Numbered from the stretch's first letter, positions 48,114 to 60,988 are shown. The stretch: 64,000 nt of DNA from Silene conica (GCA_029255685.2 CM055311.2:61407048-61471047), one strand, 5' to 3'. Made by a program: numbers and translations. Notes: generated by a model from the letters alone, not told the origin.

Positions 48114-49604
48114 ATGGCTTCCTTGAAGAACTTATTTCATCGTAGTAAGGGGGCTAGAGCGGAACCCGGTCCTAGCAACCCAATAGAGGTGGAAGAAGAA
48201 GAATAAGTAGAGGAGGTTCCAAGGTCACCACTACCGGTATGGCACGATGAAGATTATCCTACCGTTGTTTTTGCTTCCGAAAAGCAATTCAACAATTGGA
48301 ATGCTTTGAAAGCCAAAGGTTTGCGACCAACTCGTTTTGTTAATTTTGATTCCTTGAGGCGAATAGGATTAGATAAGCATGTCAAAGCCTTGTTAAAGGG
48401 GGTACATATGGGTTATACCTTGACCATGAACTATCGAACTTACCCACAACTCACACTCGAATTTCTAAGCTCCTTTGAATTTCATAAATCAAGGAGGCAG
48501 GACCACATCCATTCGGTGAGTTTTAGGTTGTTCAATAGAGACTATAATAAAACCCTTACCCAATTCGCCCAGATTTTTGGCTTACCGACGGAAGGGATTC
48601 TTGTTGACCCTCCCAAGTACTATAACTCAGTCGTGACTTGGAATGCCATGTAACATCCCGCATTTTCGTCAACTATATTTTAAAGGTTTAAAGTATTTCA
48701 AGTAATAAAATAATACCTTAATATTTATTGATAAGTTAATTTTAAATATTTCGTTGAGATCCGTCTTAAGAACCTTAAGTCCTTAAGACGAATATAATTT
48801 GGCAAGTTTAAGTCCGTATCATAAAACCCGTTCACTTACCGAACCTGTTTTCATGGGAACGGGAAAGGACAATATAAACCCTACAACTCATTTGATATGT
48901 CGACATAATCATATTGCTCAAAATAAGAACACTGCTTCCCTTTCCTCTCTTTTCTCCTTAAAACTTCAACCTCTTAATCCATTTTCAGAGATCATCCGAT
49001 TTCCGAATCAAGGTAATTTATACATTTTCGGAATCCTCATGAAATTTGCAAGACATCTATCAATTTCAGTTTCCGTTTCGTCCCACTTCAAAAATGGGCT
49101 GTTTTTGGAGAAATCCGTTTATAGCTTATATTAATCGCTTTTCCTGTTGTAGGAAAGGGTTTAGAAGATCCCAAGGTGGTTGGTGTCGAGATTGAAGAGG
49201 AGCTAGGAGCATAAACGCTTAAGAGGTGACGATAATGAGAAACTCGGCCTTATTTTTAATATTATCACTTTTCTTGGTTTAGATAGTTAAGCTTCTGATT
49301 TTACATGTTGTTTATGTTCAATCGACTTAGAATCATGCTAGGAATACATGAATATGTTGTTCATATGCCTTGTTTATGTTTCACATGCTCATAGGTTGAT
49401 TTTCAGAAAATTTAGGCTTAAGACGGATACAAAGTTTGGATTTGTTGAGGCTTTATTGTGTTGATTTCCACTTGCTTTTGATGTATATTAGACTTGTATA
49501 TGCTGGGTAAATATTGAATGTTGCGAATTTGGAGAATTAGTACCGATTTGGTGAAAGTTGTAGTTTACAATGATGCGCGATTTTCTACTCAGGAACTATG
49601 AGCC

Positions 49605-49975
49605 GGTCGACCGACTGGGAGCGTTTCTTGGTTGTTTTTCGAAAGTTGAAGTTTTAGTGTTTAGGGCTGCCAGCCGGTAGGCCGGCTGCCTGCGGACCGG
49701 CTGGGAGTCCCTCTTGGTGTGGTTGCGTGTTTTCAGACTTAGGGATTGGGTTCCCCAGCCGGTAGGCCGGCTGTCTGCCGACCGGCTGAGGGCCTTAGTT
49801 CTTCGTCATTTGTAAAAATTGTAAAGGGGAGAAGGATTGCCAGCCAGTATGCCGGCTGCCTGCCGACCGGCTGGGGATCCTTTTTGGCTGTTTTTGCTTT
49901 TTAAGAATTGTAAAGAGTTAGGTTGCCAGACGGTCAGCCGGCTGCCTGCCACTGACCGGCCGGGATCCCCTGCTG
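49605..49975. repeat. five GC-rich dyad boxes in the solo LTR
   Basis: Boxes such as cagccggtaggccggctgcc, then gaccggctggga recur at about 49611, 49673, 49758, 49842 and 49926, spaced 60-90 bases. Each is a near palindrome set in AT-rich sequence. Confidence 0.88.
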
Positions 49976-50234
49976 ACTTGAAAATCATTTATATCTTTCA
50001 AACGGTTTATCGGTTTGGTTTGAGATTCGTTCCGTGTACCTTTCATGTGTGTTTGAGGTCCCCGGATGATGGGCAACAGTATATTGGGTTCGGGAATGGA
50101 GAAAGGATAGAGACCCCCCGGTCGGGTAACCGAAAGGGAAACCGACTCTCCCTCAACTTAGTTCACGGGATCAATTAAGTGTTGATTAGAGGTATAAGAA
50201 AGTAGAACTATAGATTAGTTTCTGTATTTGGATG

Positions 50235-50830
50235 ATATTGTAATGATGCGTATTAAGGTATGCCTTAAGCTGGCCTCTAAGCTTAATACGTGAGCTTGTT
50301 GTCATATATGGGGATATGCCTTAAGCTGGCCTCTGAGCCCAGACATGTTTGTTGTGATCGCGTTGGAACATGCCTTAAGTTGGCCTCTGAGTCTGACGAG
50401 TAGAGCAGCTGCACAACGGGGCATTTAGGTCGTAACGCCTCACCCGGAGTGCAGATGTTTGATGCTAGAACATGCCTTAAGCTGGCCTCTGAGTCTAGTG
50501 TCTTGTGATTTAGTGAAGGGACATGCCTTAAGCTGGCCTCTGAGTCCTTTACTTTTGGGTGCTAGTCTATGCCTTAAGTTGGTCTCTGAGTTTAGTGTCT
50601 TGCTGATTGGCAGGTCTATGCCTTAAGTTGGCCTCTGAGTCCTTGCTTGCTGAATGAATGGTATTTAGGTTATGTCTTAAGTTGACCGCTGAACCTTTAT
50701 ACTTGCTGAATGATTGGTATTAGGTTATGTCTTAAGTTGACCGCTGAACCTTTATACTTGCTGAATGATTGGTATTTAGGTTATGTCTTAAGTTGACCGC
50801 TGAACCTTATACTTGCTGTTTTTATCTGCT
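50235..50830 (+). repeat. tandem array of ctta(a/g)(g/t)(c/t)tggcctctgag units
   Basis: About ten units of 50-65 bp carry atgccttaagctggcctctgag or gttatgtcttaagttgacc, then gctgaacc. The last three units are nearly identical, so the array has grown recently at its right end. Compare 19595-20095. Confidence 0.88.
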
Positions 50831-52864
50831 TGCCTTGAGTTGGTACAGTGTCAGATATGTATGATGATAGTGATGTTTACAGTACCTTGACTTAGATATT
50901 GTTCATCCAAGGCATTGGATGACTCTTTAGTCAGTCTCGTAAATGGTTTGGACTGAAAGACCCCCCGACCGGGCAACCGGTAGGGAAACCGGCTCTCCTT
51001 CCAAATAGTTTTCGAAGTTGGTTGAGAGCCTTGCATTAGTAATTGCATGATGATATGAGTTTCAGTTATGGAGATATTATATGCTTCACATGTTTATATA
51101 TGTTGGAGTATTCTGTTTGTATTGCTTGTTACGTGTCGTTATAAAAGGTGGCTAGGAGAACTCTAGTCACTCCCCACTGATTGTGGCGTACATGTTTACA
51201 TGTATGTAGGTACATGCAGGTTGGCAGGGTGTTGTTGAGAGCTAGCGAGTGAAGATCCGCTTGTCATCATATGACTTACACTTCACGATAGCTAGACTCT
51301 AGTTTTTAATACAGTTTATTTTTTGGTGCCTGTAGGGATGTTCCATCACGGCTGTTGTATATATTTGGTTTCCGTACTTAGACAGTATACTTATCTATTT
51401 CGGTTTATGTCAGTTTCAGTTTCCAGTTTTAATTCACCTCGCATGTTTGTTATGTCAAAAAGTTTTAATTCCGCTGCATTTTTAGTACTTTGTGTGATTT
51501 ATATTTCCGCTTTCGCGAGGGGTTTTACATGCCATCTCCCATTTCCCTTATCCCGGAAATTGGAACCATCTCCCCCATGCCTTGCTTCATAGACCAGACT
51601 TTCGTATTTGGCAACGGTTTATGGGGTGGACTTTTTTCGGGAGACTTGAACCTCACTCGGTGAGGTTGATAGAGGTTCGGATTGTCGGCTCTTTCTTGAA
51701 TGTTGAAGGACATGACAAATGGCAAAGCAACATACCCTACCACTTTGCCAATCACTTGTCTAAACAAGTGAGTGACCGGTCCAAATGTGTGGTCCTAGGT
51801 GGGTTGATAACCCGCATAGCTCACAATATCTGTCGGTTCAACCAAGAGACCACCGACCTTCAACCTTTATTACCCGGTCCTAGGGATGTGGGAAATGGTT
51901 TGGATTATGATTATTTTGTTTCACTTGACTGGTTTCGGAGTGCCCCACCTCAAATGATTTGGAAAATCAGCAAGTATGATTCCCTTCGGTTCCCCGATGA
52001 TTTGCCTTTGATTCAGTTGAGAAAAAACAAATTGAATCCAGCTATTGTCCATTGGAATAAAAACTTAAAATATACTAATCTTTTTGTCCATAGGAAAATA
52101 AGGTCCAAGAGCAACCACCATAAACAAACATTAAAAAAGTCAGAAGTTGGGTATTTAAGAGAGCCAGATTACAAAACCTAACATACACAAAACTTACCCA
52201 CAAACACAATACGCCGACCTCCTGATCATTCTCCTTCTTCTTTTGTTTTACTAAAAAACAAAGAAAAACAACCAGAACTCTATTGTTTCTACTTTCTACT
52301 TGCATTTGAGGTTTTACCAGAAAATCATAATTAAAAAACCCCAACTAAATAGAATAAGCCATCAAACAAGAAAAAAAAATTGGGTTTTCTTATAACTCAT
52401 ATTTTCCTTTATAACTTGTTTATTAGTCTCCCAAACAGATTGGGTTTCCTTTAAATTTACACCAAAAATAAACAAATATGAGAACGACCAACACCATCAC
52501 GTAGATCGGTGGCAGACGGTTAATTTGAGATGGAGCACGCTCCGAACGCGCCACTAATTAATGGTGGGGCGTGACACACACGCGCCGCCACAAATTTTCA
52601 ACCGCGTTCGGCTATTCAGGAGCAATGGGTCGGACTCGTTACAAAAAAAACAGAAAGATACAAAGCATTCGGGCAATATAAACGTGAGAGTCGGATTGGG
52701 TTTATAAGCATGTTCATGGTTCAGTAAGCATGTTTTCATATCTCTTCTTGATTTTCATTAGTAAAAGAAAATGTGTATTAAAACAAGGATACAAAATCAC
52801 TGACGGATTAATACAAAACCTCATTTGGGACAGAAACAACTACACAAGTTGGCTCTGATACCAC

Positions 52865-53254
52865 TGTTGGAAGTACTAACCTTATTACGGTACTCGTACT
52901 GGTAGCTTGTGTCGTCTATTGTCCACTTGCGTAAACCCGTCAGGTACAATAAACCCGATATCGTTCACACCCCAAATCCACTCGCACACACAGTGATGGT
53001 AGCTCTAACTAATCTGTTTGTATTTTATATGTAGTAGATTGATATATTTTCTGTATCTCTTCAGAGGATAATCAACCTCCTTATATAGTGTAACTAGACA
53101 TCAGTTACAAGGAGTAAATCAAGAGATTTAATTGTGGATTAATTGGCTGGAATAATGGGTCATTAAGGAGTAATATTTTCAGCCTTAATAACTAATATTA
53201 TTGCTGTAAATATGACTATTCTGTAACAGCTATTCTGACATTCAAAATTCAATA
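52865..53254 (-). repeat. third copy of the young copia 5' LTR
   Basis: Lies in duplication copy 2 with primer site beside it and only 850 bp of leader. At three positions where 34035-34424 differs from 27077-27477, this copy agrees with 27077-27477, so those changes are private to the 34035 copy. Confidence 0.9.
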
Positions 53255-56200
53255 GTACTCTTACTGAGTAAAGAAATTTGGATGCATGTCCCGGACGTGA
53301 CATTGATATCTGAATGATAATAGATGGCCTATATAGAAAAAGGAATGGTACCGTATATATTCAGATATCACTGATTCAGTACTGACAATATCACGAGATA
53401 TTGAAATTATATCGATAAGTTAAGGAACCGATATGCAATTGCGCGCGGAGTTTAATGGACTAGATAATGGGGATCTTATAAATAAGTCCAATTTTATTGT
53501 TGACACATAATCAATGATTATGAATGAGCTCAGAGACGTGAAGTCTACTTATTGGCCGAAAGGCAATCTAAGCTATGAATATTGAAAACAAAATTGTACA
53601 GTTTGCATTATCGAGTCATCATCATGTGCATTTTTAAGATTAAGTTCATCATTGCATTTTGTTTTAGTATTTACATTATTATTTGTTTTAGAATGTTGAA
53701 TTGGTTACATATCATATGCATGCACGTGATTAATTATATTGTTATTATTTGATAAATATTTAAAAAGGAGAAATATTATCTTATGGTATACTCCAACGAG
53801 GATAACTCCTTATAGGAGCCTCTTATAAATGATCATCAAATGGCGATGTTTTAATTAATTGAGTTTTGGGAACTCATGATTATATATGAACCTCTACGAC
53901 ACGATTGAAAGGTTGTCGTGATTATTTCCAAAATGGAAAACTTCAAACTCGTGTAGATTGTGTCAAACTGAAGTTTGAGCATATAAGAATAATGATTTAA
54001 ATGAGTTCCATGCTAAACATTTGAAATTAGTTTATGGTCAAGAAGTACCATAACAATTGGAAAATATTGTAGTCAAAATCTACAATGAGGATGTCAATCA
54101 ATACATATATGGTTTAGCAAAGAAAATAGCTTAAATGTATTGGGTGATTTATTCAATAATTATCGTATTGATTCTCCTTAATACGAGGAATTAAGGAATG
54201 ATAGCTACCCTCTTTGTTCCCTTCGACTAGGTTTTGTCCCAACGGGTTTTTCCTAGCAAGGTTTTTAACGAGGTAGCAATATAAGCGCATTATTACGCTA
54301 TAGTCATGATCGTCATTATTGTTGAGATGACAGTTATTTTCGACATATAATGTCATGTCGTTTTGTGGAGAAGAATCATTTTTGTGGAAGTATCAATTGA
54401 AATGAAGATCCAAGATTTGTTATGAAATGATTATATCCAGAGTGTGGGTTATCAAAGAAATGTGATATCGAAACTGTCATGGATTTCTATTGACCGGAGA
54501 TTCAAGTCTATTAACTAGAATGGGTATTACTTCAACGATCGAGACGTTATATCAAAGCATGGATCATTTCAAGATTTATCAAGTTATGTCATCATCAGGG
54601 GGAGTAACACGCGCTGTACTCTTTTTCCTTAGCTATGGTTTTGTCCCACTGGGTTTTCCATGCAAAGGTTTTAACGAGGCAGTTTTGCTATGCGTGTTTG
54701 AAGATTAGTGTACTCTTTTCCTTTACTAGTGTTTTCCCACGAGGTTTTTCTAGGAAGGTTTTTAACGAGGCATCTTCTTCAGTGATGGACATCCAAGGGG
54801 GAGTGTTATGAAATATTATAGTATAATATTATAATATTACAAGGGCAATGAATGCAATTTTTAATATACATCATTCAACTTCTAGATTAAAATTATTTAA
54901 CCTCTTTCTATTTAAGATTGTTTCTTTATTTCTTATAAAATAGTTATGTGATTGGTAAAAATTTAAGTAGTTTATTTGATTTCCTTGAATTTTGTAAGAT
55001 AAGTTATTAATTTGTGTTGTTTTTTGTTTGTGATATTGTGTAGGTGGTTGTGAATGTGTTTTCATAAAATCGTTGGCTTAGCTAACTAACAATGTCATGC
55101 ACAAGTAAATTTAGTTTTTAGACAATTAGTAAATTAAATCTTCGATTTCTCTTTGAAAGTTTTTTTTAATTTCTAAGCTATATAATTAAATTCTGAAATT
55201 TATGAAAGTTAATTTTAAAGGGTGATATTTTAGTATAAAATATGCATTTTTAATAGCGAATTTGATTTGATTTTCTTTGAAAAACCAATTATCTGATTAC
55301 TGTTTTTTGTGAAAGTGACTTGATAGACATCTTTGCTTGTATTTTTTTAATAAATTATACGGGGTTGTAAATTATCATATAAAATCGAGTGTTCTATATA
55401 AATACCTAAATAGATACATTACATTTATACCCCTAAAAAATGGACCTTATTTTTTTTGCCAAATCTCGTATTACACATTTTTTCCATTTATCATTATTAT
55501 CTTACTAAAATATTGTCATTTATATTATTTAAACGATAGATCATTTAAAAGGAAACAATAGTTAAGCGTAAAAATTAGACCGATCTGTATACCTAAAAAA
55601 TAGATCATGTCTCATTTTTTATGCTTAATCTCTTATTACACCCCTTTTTTTTCATCCACCATTATTATTTATTACAAATTATTGTCATTTATGTTATTTA
55701 GACGATCGATCGTTCTAAGAGAACGAGAGTTAAGCATAAAAATTAGACGTATCATCATAACTCACGCCAATCATGGATTTATGGGTGAAGGCAAAAATTT
55801 GTAAGTTATGACCATTTTATTATATATTGTCATGTAATTACATGCAATTTGTTACAAAGTGAGATATAACATCACCAAAGTAGAGAATGATGGAATAAAA
55901 ATTAACCAACTTAAATGAAAACATAACTTTTCAATTAAAATATTGTCAATTCTTTGAAGTTATTTGTATTATTATTAATTTTACAATTTATAAGTTGGAC
56001 ATTTATACTTTTTATATATGAAAAAGAATCGTTTTAAGAGCATTTAAATACTAATGGTTTACTTTGTTAAATACAACAGTGGTGCAGTGAATTGTTCTTT
56101 ATTATGTAAAGACATAAAATGATATCTGGTACAAGTACATATAATGGTTATACGAATTATGCTTAAAGATGTTGATATTATTGTTTTCTTATATGGATTT

Positions 56201-58888
56201 TAATAGAAGAAGTTTAAATTAAGAATGTTAACACTCGACAATAATGTTGTTAATGAGTGCAATGATAATAAAATTAAAAATTCTAATTCTAATATTTTGT
56301 ATCGTAAGATCTACTGAGCCTAGGCCCCGACCTTGCCTTTATACAACAATCTTCCTCCCTTTTTGTCCATTCAAACAAAAAATTATTACCTATATTAATA
56401 CATTGTTGCTTAAACATGGTGTTTTTAACAATTTCAGTTTATTTTGACTCGTAAAAAAATGGTGTTTGGTAATAAACTAAAGAAAACACAAAATATGTAC
56501 ATATTAATTAGAACTCTAAATAATCTATATACAAGTCGAACTATAAAAGAGCATTATGTAGATAATATAATGTTATTTTGATCTTCAATTTTCTAAACTT
56601 TTTATTTGACTGAAAATGTTATTTATGATGATATGATTCTAACTGTATGGAGAAAATTATCCAGCCAAGTTGGCAACAAACATTTCAACCCAATTTATTT
56701 TTAAGTCGAAAAAAAAAATCGACGAATAAAAGAAAAATGAGACATTAGTTGATTTGTCACCACTACATTTCATATACAATTGCATTGCAATAATATGGGT
56801 AAACTATTAATTGGCAAGTAAAAAACAATCAAATTATTTAATTTAGAAGAAAAATTAATTAAAAAATTGGCAATGAAACCCAAAAATAACCCGTGATTTT
56901 CACGGGTAGCAAAACTAGTTCATTATTAAATACGCATACTTCTAACACCTTGAATTCATAAAATATTTAATTATGCATAACTATAAGTAGACACAGGAAA
57001 ACCCTAAGTGTCACAAGAATGGGATGTAGAGGCGCTCACCTCCCGACGCTTATTAAAAAACTACTAAAATATGTTTAATTAAGCCAATATATAAAGCGCT
57101 ATGATAAAGCGCCTCACAAAAATGCTAGACTTAACCCAAAAAAATAAAAACCACACTAAAATCCGCGCCAAGGTCTCTATAAAACCCCACCTCGCGACAG
57201 CAGAAAATAAACACACAAGATACCAGAAATGCAGCGGAATTTAAACTTTTTATATAAACATAACTAAGCATGCGAGGTGTAAGTATTACCAATACTAAAA
57301 ATGTAGAAAATATAAGAAACATAGATAAATATTAAATCATAAGTACAAAACTGCAACCCGGAATAACATATCCCTACAGGCACAAAACTGTATAACAAAA
57401 GCTAAGGTCTAGCTAACGAAATAAGGTAAGTCATCGATGAAGGATCATCGCTCGCTAGCTCTCTGTGAAATCCCCCTGTAAGCAGATCACCAACCTACAC
57501 ACATACAACATGTGCGCCACAGTCAGTGGGGAGTGACTAGAGTTCTCCTAGCCACCTATTGTCAATAACACATAAAACATACAATCATGCATGAACAGTT
57601 ATCATACTCCAACATAAACATAATCATGTGAAGTAATCATCCATCAATCCTCATCTTATCATACTTATGTAATTAGATCAAATATCGCGACTCAAGCATA
57701 TCTAAAACATATGAATCAACAATGATAACACATTTCAGCAGTATCTAAGTCCTATCCCGACTCAGGAGAACTTAGATACAACAAACAGCAATGTCAAATC
57801 ATAACCCCGACTCGGGCGATAAATAGACACAACGAACATTCTTTAACCACACACCCGAACCACCCACTAAAGGTTCAACCACGGAGCAAGGAACCAGCCA
57901 CGAAGGGGTTCGACACAGAGAAAGAACCAACCACGAAGGGGTTCACACGGAGAGAGGAACCAGCCACAAAGGGGTTCGACACGGAGCTAATCAGAAACGA
58001 ACCAACCACAAAGGGGTTCAACACGAAGCTAATTAGAAACGAACCAACCACAAAGCGGTTCAACACGGAGCTAATCAGAAACGAACGAACCACAAAGGGG
58101 TTCCAACAAATCTCCCAATGAGGCTTCTCACTATTCCATAAATCCTTTACTTTTAAACATCCATTCAACACTTAGTCGACTTCGGAAAATAATTTGAAGC
58201 GAGAGTCGGTTTCCTTTCCGGTTACCCAGCGGGGTGGGGGGGGTCTATCTCCTCAAATCCATTTCAGAACTCAACCTAAGTGTCGTCCAAGGCTCTTGGA
58301 CTACAAACACGCATACAAATCATACGAAGAAAGAATTAATGAAATCCGACTTGAGAAACATAAGTTATAAAGCAAACAACACTGACCAGGGCTCTCAGCC
58401 GGTCGGCCGGCTGAGAGTCCCTAACTCTCATGCCAAAACACGACACAACATCAATTGAGAAGGGGCTCCCAGCCGGCCGGCCGACCTATCTATAATTCCT
58501 GCACGACACGCACAACACACCAAGAACAGCTTCTCAGCCGGTCAACCGGCTGTCGGTCGGTCGACCGACTGGGAGGCTCTGCACGCGAAAAACACTATTT
58601 CGCATTCTCAAATCATTCCAATACTTCGATAATGCATCCTATACATGTTTCTAATCAACATCTCAACAGTCCCAGCATGAATATCAAATCAAATAAGCAT
58701 ATGAACATGTAAAGAAACATCCATTAAATGAATTTACATCAAATCCCCAAATTAAACCGATCTTTTATGTATACTCCATAACAACACCCATATCAAATTC
58801 ATCATGAAATCCTCATAAGAATCAATTTATATACAACAATAAGGTTACTAAGAATCATAATCCATACTAACTTTCATGGAAACACAAC

Positions 58889-60397
58889 TGATATGCTATA
58901 TTTTTATATACTTTTCATCCCCATTTTAGCTCATGTTTTATCATCGTTTACATTATTCTTCAATGTTTATTGAGCTAATTCCGTGTTCTAGGTAAATCGT
59001 ATGTGGTTAAGCGTTTTTGTAGGAATTTCGGATTTTTCTTACATTTGGACATGTACCGAGCATCACGGAGCTAAACAAAGTCGAGGCAAACATTTTCCGG
59101 GTCGTAGAAGTGACGAAAAAAGAAAGAAAGTCAAAACGAAGTCAACAGTTGAAGATCAAATGTGCAAAGCATGACAACATCAATCATTACATCATTCTTG
59201 CAACGTCATCCAAGAACTCAAGTGTAAACAATTGAGGAGATACGGAGAATGAAGACAGTGTTTTCACCCCGGTCGGGGTGGGCTGCCCTGGTACACCAGG
59301 GTGGCTTTGATCTCGCGTCTTTTGGTCCAGATTCAAGGAATGCAAGCGTTTTTGTTCTTGCCCCGGTCCGGGGTGGCTGTAATCTACCCCGCCTCTTCAT
59401 CACTATAAATACCCCTTGTTTTCATTCATTTTGAGCATCAATCTAGAATCAATTTTTAGAATCATTTTGGAGATTAGAAATCATTTTGCTTGAGCATCAT
59501 TAAGCTTGTAAAAATTACTCTATGTTTTAGTTTATTTTCTTTATAAAAGTCATTCTTCATTTACTCAAGCATTTCCCGAAGCTATTCGCATTTTATCTTC
59601 CGAGTTCTTATTCCGTCAATTTCCGGTATTATCTTTCTTTACGGTTTTATTTCATTATCGTCATCATGTCTATCTTAATTAATAAAATTGATAATCTAGT
59701 TCACAAAGCCATGTGTGAGTAGTTTTTATATCTAGGGGAGGGAAACCATGCTAGAATAGTTGTTAGGTCATGTTAAATTATTGATTTTGCATTATCATAT
59801 TGTTGATTATATACATGCTTGTTTCATTTGATTAATATATGATTATTGACCATGATTATTGATAAATCATTATTCTCATCCTAAGATCGAAAGCCGGGAT
59901 AGAACTTGATCAATCGATAGTTGTAGTCGTAGTCGTAATTGTTAATTGTGTTGTTCTTATCCTAAGATCGAAAGTCGGGATAGAATTAGGCATGGCATGT
60001 TATAGTATTTTGTTCCAATGTACGCGAGAGCTAATTGGTAATCAATCTATGGTTAAACTCTAGGCCGAGAGGAAATTGTTATAAACCTAATCAACTATTG
60101 ACAATGTATTTCTTTAATTTGACGTGACTAAGCTCCTATATGCATTTGTAACCCCAATCCCCTAGATTCTTCCCTATAATCGTTTACATCTTCATTTTTC
60201 ATTACTGTTTTACCTTAGTTAATCCAAATCATAACCAAATTCTTGTCACCGACCTTGATAGAATTCTCTCCATAGCTAATCACAATTACATTTCCGTCTC
60301 CCTGTGGTTCGACCCCTTCTTCCTTATCTACATTAATTTGTATGTTAGTCAAGTCTAGGGACTTTTATCTTTGTTAGGTGTGCGACCTAGCCTAGCA
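58889..60397 (+). repeat. Athila LTR in copy 2, reads as a solo LTR
   Basis: Flanked directly by acaac on both sides (58884-58888 and 60398-60402) and by the two halves of the split gypsy LTR. Taken alone this is a textbook solo Athila LTR nested in a solo gypsy LTR. TATA box at 59404-59410. Confidence 0.93.
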
Positions 60398-60988
60398 ACA
60401 ACAAAATCACATTTAGTGCTAATTTAGACAAAAAAGGCCGAGTTACTCATAATAGTCACCTTTACTTAGCAAGCTCTTCAAGTTCCTCTTCAATAATCAC
60501 TAAGTCTTCCTCCGGGTTAACACAAGTACCACCTAAAAGCATAAAAACACCATTAAAGACCCGAATTTCGAGATAGGGTGGAAATTACGAGAGAAATGCA
60601 ACGATGGAAATCTTACCTCAAACGGAGAAAAGATTAAGATTTAGATGAACTTTTTGTGAAATGAAGGAGAGTAACAATGGAGAAATGAAGTTACGGTAAA
60701 CTTGTTTTGAGATGTTATGAAAGTTGAAGGAGAAATAAGGAGTAAGGAAGCTTACTTAATTATTTCACAACTTAAGTGAGACGGGTTTCATTTAATGAAA
60801 CGGGATTATTTGAGAACGGAAATTGCTAAGTGAATTGTTTACCTCTTAAGGTTACCAACGCTTAAGACGGAACTCAAGAAATATTTTATTAAAATACATG
60901 TTATGAATTATTAAAATATATTAAATTTCCGAAAAGTACTTTAATTAAATAAAATACGGTTTACGAAATTAAGGGATGTTACATCTCT

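Larger units (their letters stand above)
48649..51529 (+). mobile_element. gypsy solo LTR, 2881 bp, TSD tgcca, inside the ATHILA-like ORF
   Basis: Starts TGTAACATCCCGC and ends GGGGTTTTACA, with 5-bp TSDs tgcca at 48644-48648 and 51530-51534. No internal domain or partner LTR remains. It is the same family as the split LTR at 38349-60983 but in the opposite orientation. It contains the 49610-49970 palindromic boxes, the 50240-50830 tandem array and two short phrases (gaccccccgaccgggcaaccg type) at about 50113 and 50960. The ORFs inside it are chance. Confidence 0.93.
48114..52014 (+). pseudogene. ATHILA-like third ORF (env position), interrupted and truncated
   Basis: The two parts, 48114-48648 and 51535-52014, are in one frame once the inserted solo LTR and one TSD copy are discounted. 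An in-frame TAA at 48204-48206 breaks the N-terminal part. Motifs FEFHKSRRQD, FAQIFGLPTEG, FMGWTFFGRLEP and PYHFANHLSKQ resemble the ATHILA ORF-1 family found downstream of pol in Athila elements. Its function is unknown; the old env-like label rests on position. The reading frame runs into duplicated copia leader at 52015, so the C-terminus is lost. Confidence 0.72.
40059..60397 (+). mobile_element. Athila-type Ty3/gypsy element, chimeric: 5' LTR, gag-pol, ORF3 part, then duplicated block and second LTR
   Basis: Target repeats acaac lie before the first LTR (40054-40058) and after the second (60398-60402), and also directly before the second (58884-58888). The internal region runs from 41568 to 52014 and then stops inside an ORF. 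The sequence after it is a copy of the element's own upstream flank. The rest of the ORF, the 3' UTR and the polypurine tract are absent. Order gag, protease, reverse transcriptase, RNase H, integrase, then an ATHILA-like ORF, fits the Athila lineage. Confidence 0.9.
52015..60397 (+). repeat. 8.38-kb segmental duplication, copy 2
   Basis: Direct copy of 33186-41567, joined at its left to the ATHILA-like ORF and at its right to the target repeat acaac and the rest of the split gypsy LTR. Parts: truncated copia leader 52015-52864, copia 5' LTR 52865-53254 with its TSD gtact, old copia tail to 54832, AT-rich DNA and Helitron end (56918), gypsy LTR part 57179-58888, Athila LTR 58889-60397. Confidence 0.97.
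38349..60983 (-). mobile_element. gypsy solo LTR (about 2.3 kb), split by the Athila insertion
   Basis: The two parts are 38349-40058 and 60403-60983. Read on -, the right part starts TGTAACATCCC and matches the start of the LTR at 48649-51529 (including the shared phrase ccgtcttaag). The left part ends with the same gcgaggtggggtttta-type tail. TSDs tctct lie at 38344-38348 and 60984-60988. The left tip has lost the canonical TG. No internal region or second LTR remains, so this is a solo LTR left by LTR-LTR recombination. The terminal sequence recalls Tekay/Del-type chromovirus LTRs, a family guess. Confidence 0.82.

Noticed and set aside
48799..50178. ORFs of 111 and 113 codons
   Set aside because: They lie wholly within a solo LTR bounded by tgcca target repeats and overlap palindromic boxes.
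52015..58888. Host DNA captured by the Athila element through reverse transcription
   Set aside because: The captured block would be the element's own upstream flank, including its target repeat directly before the LTR; genomic exchange or assembly joining explains this with fewer steps.
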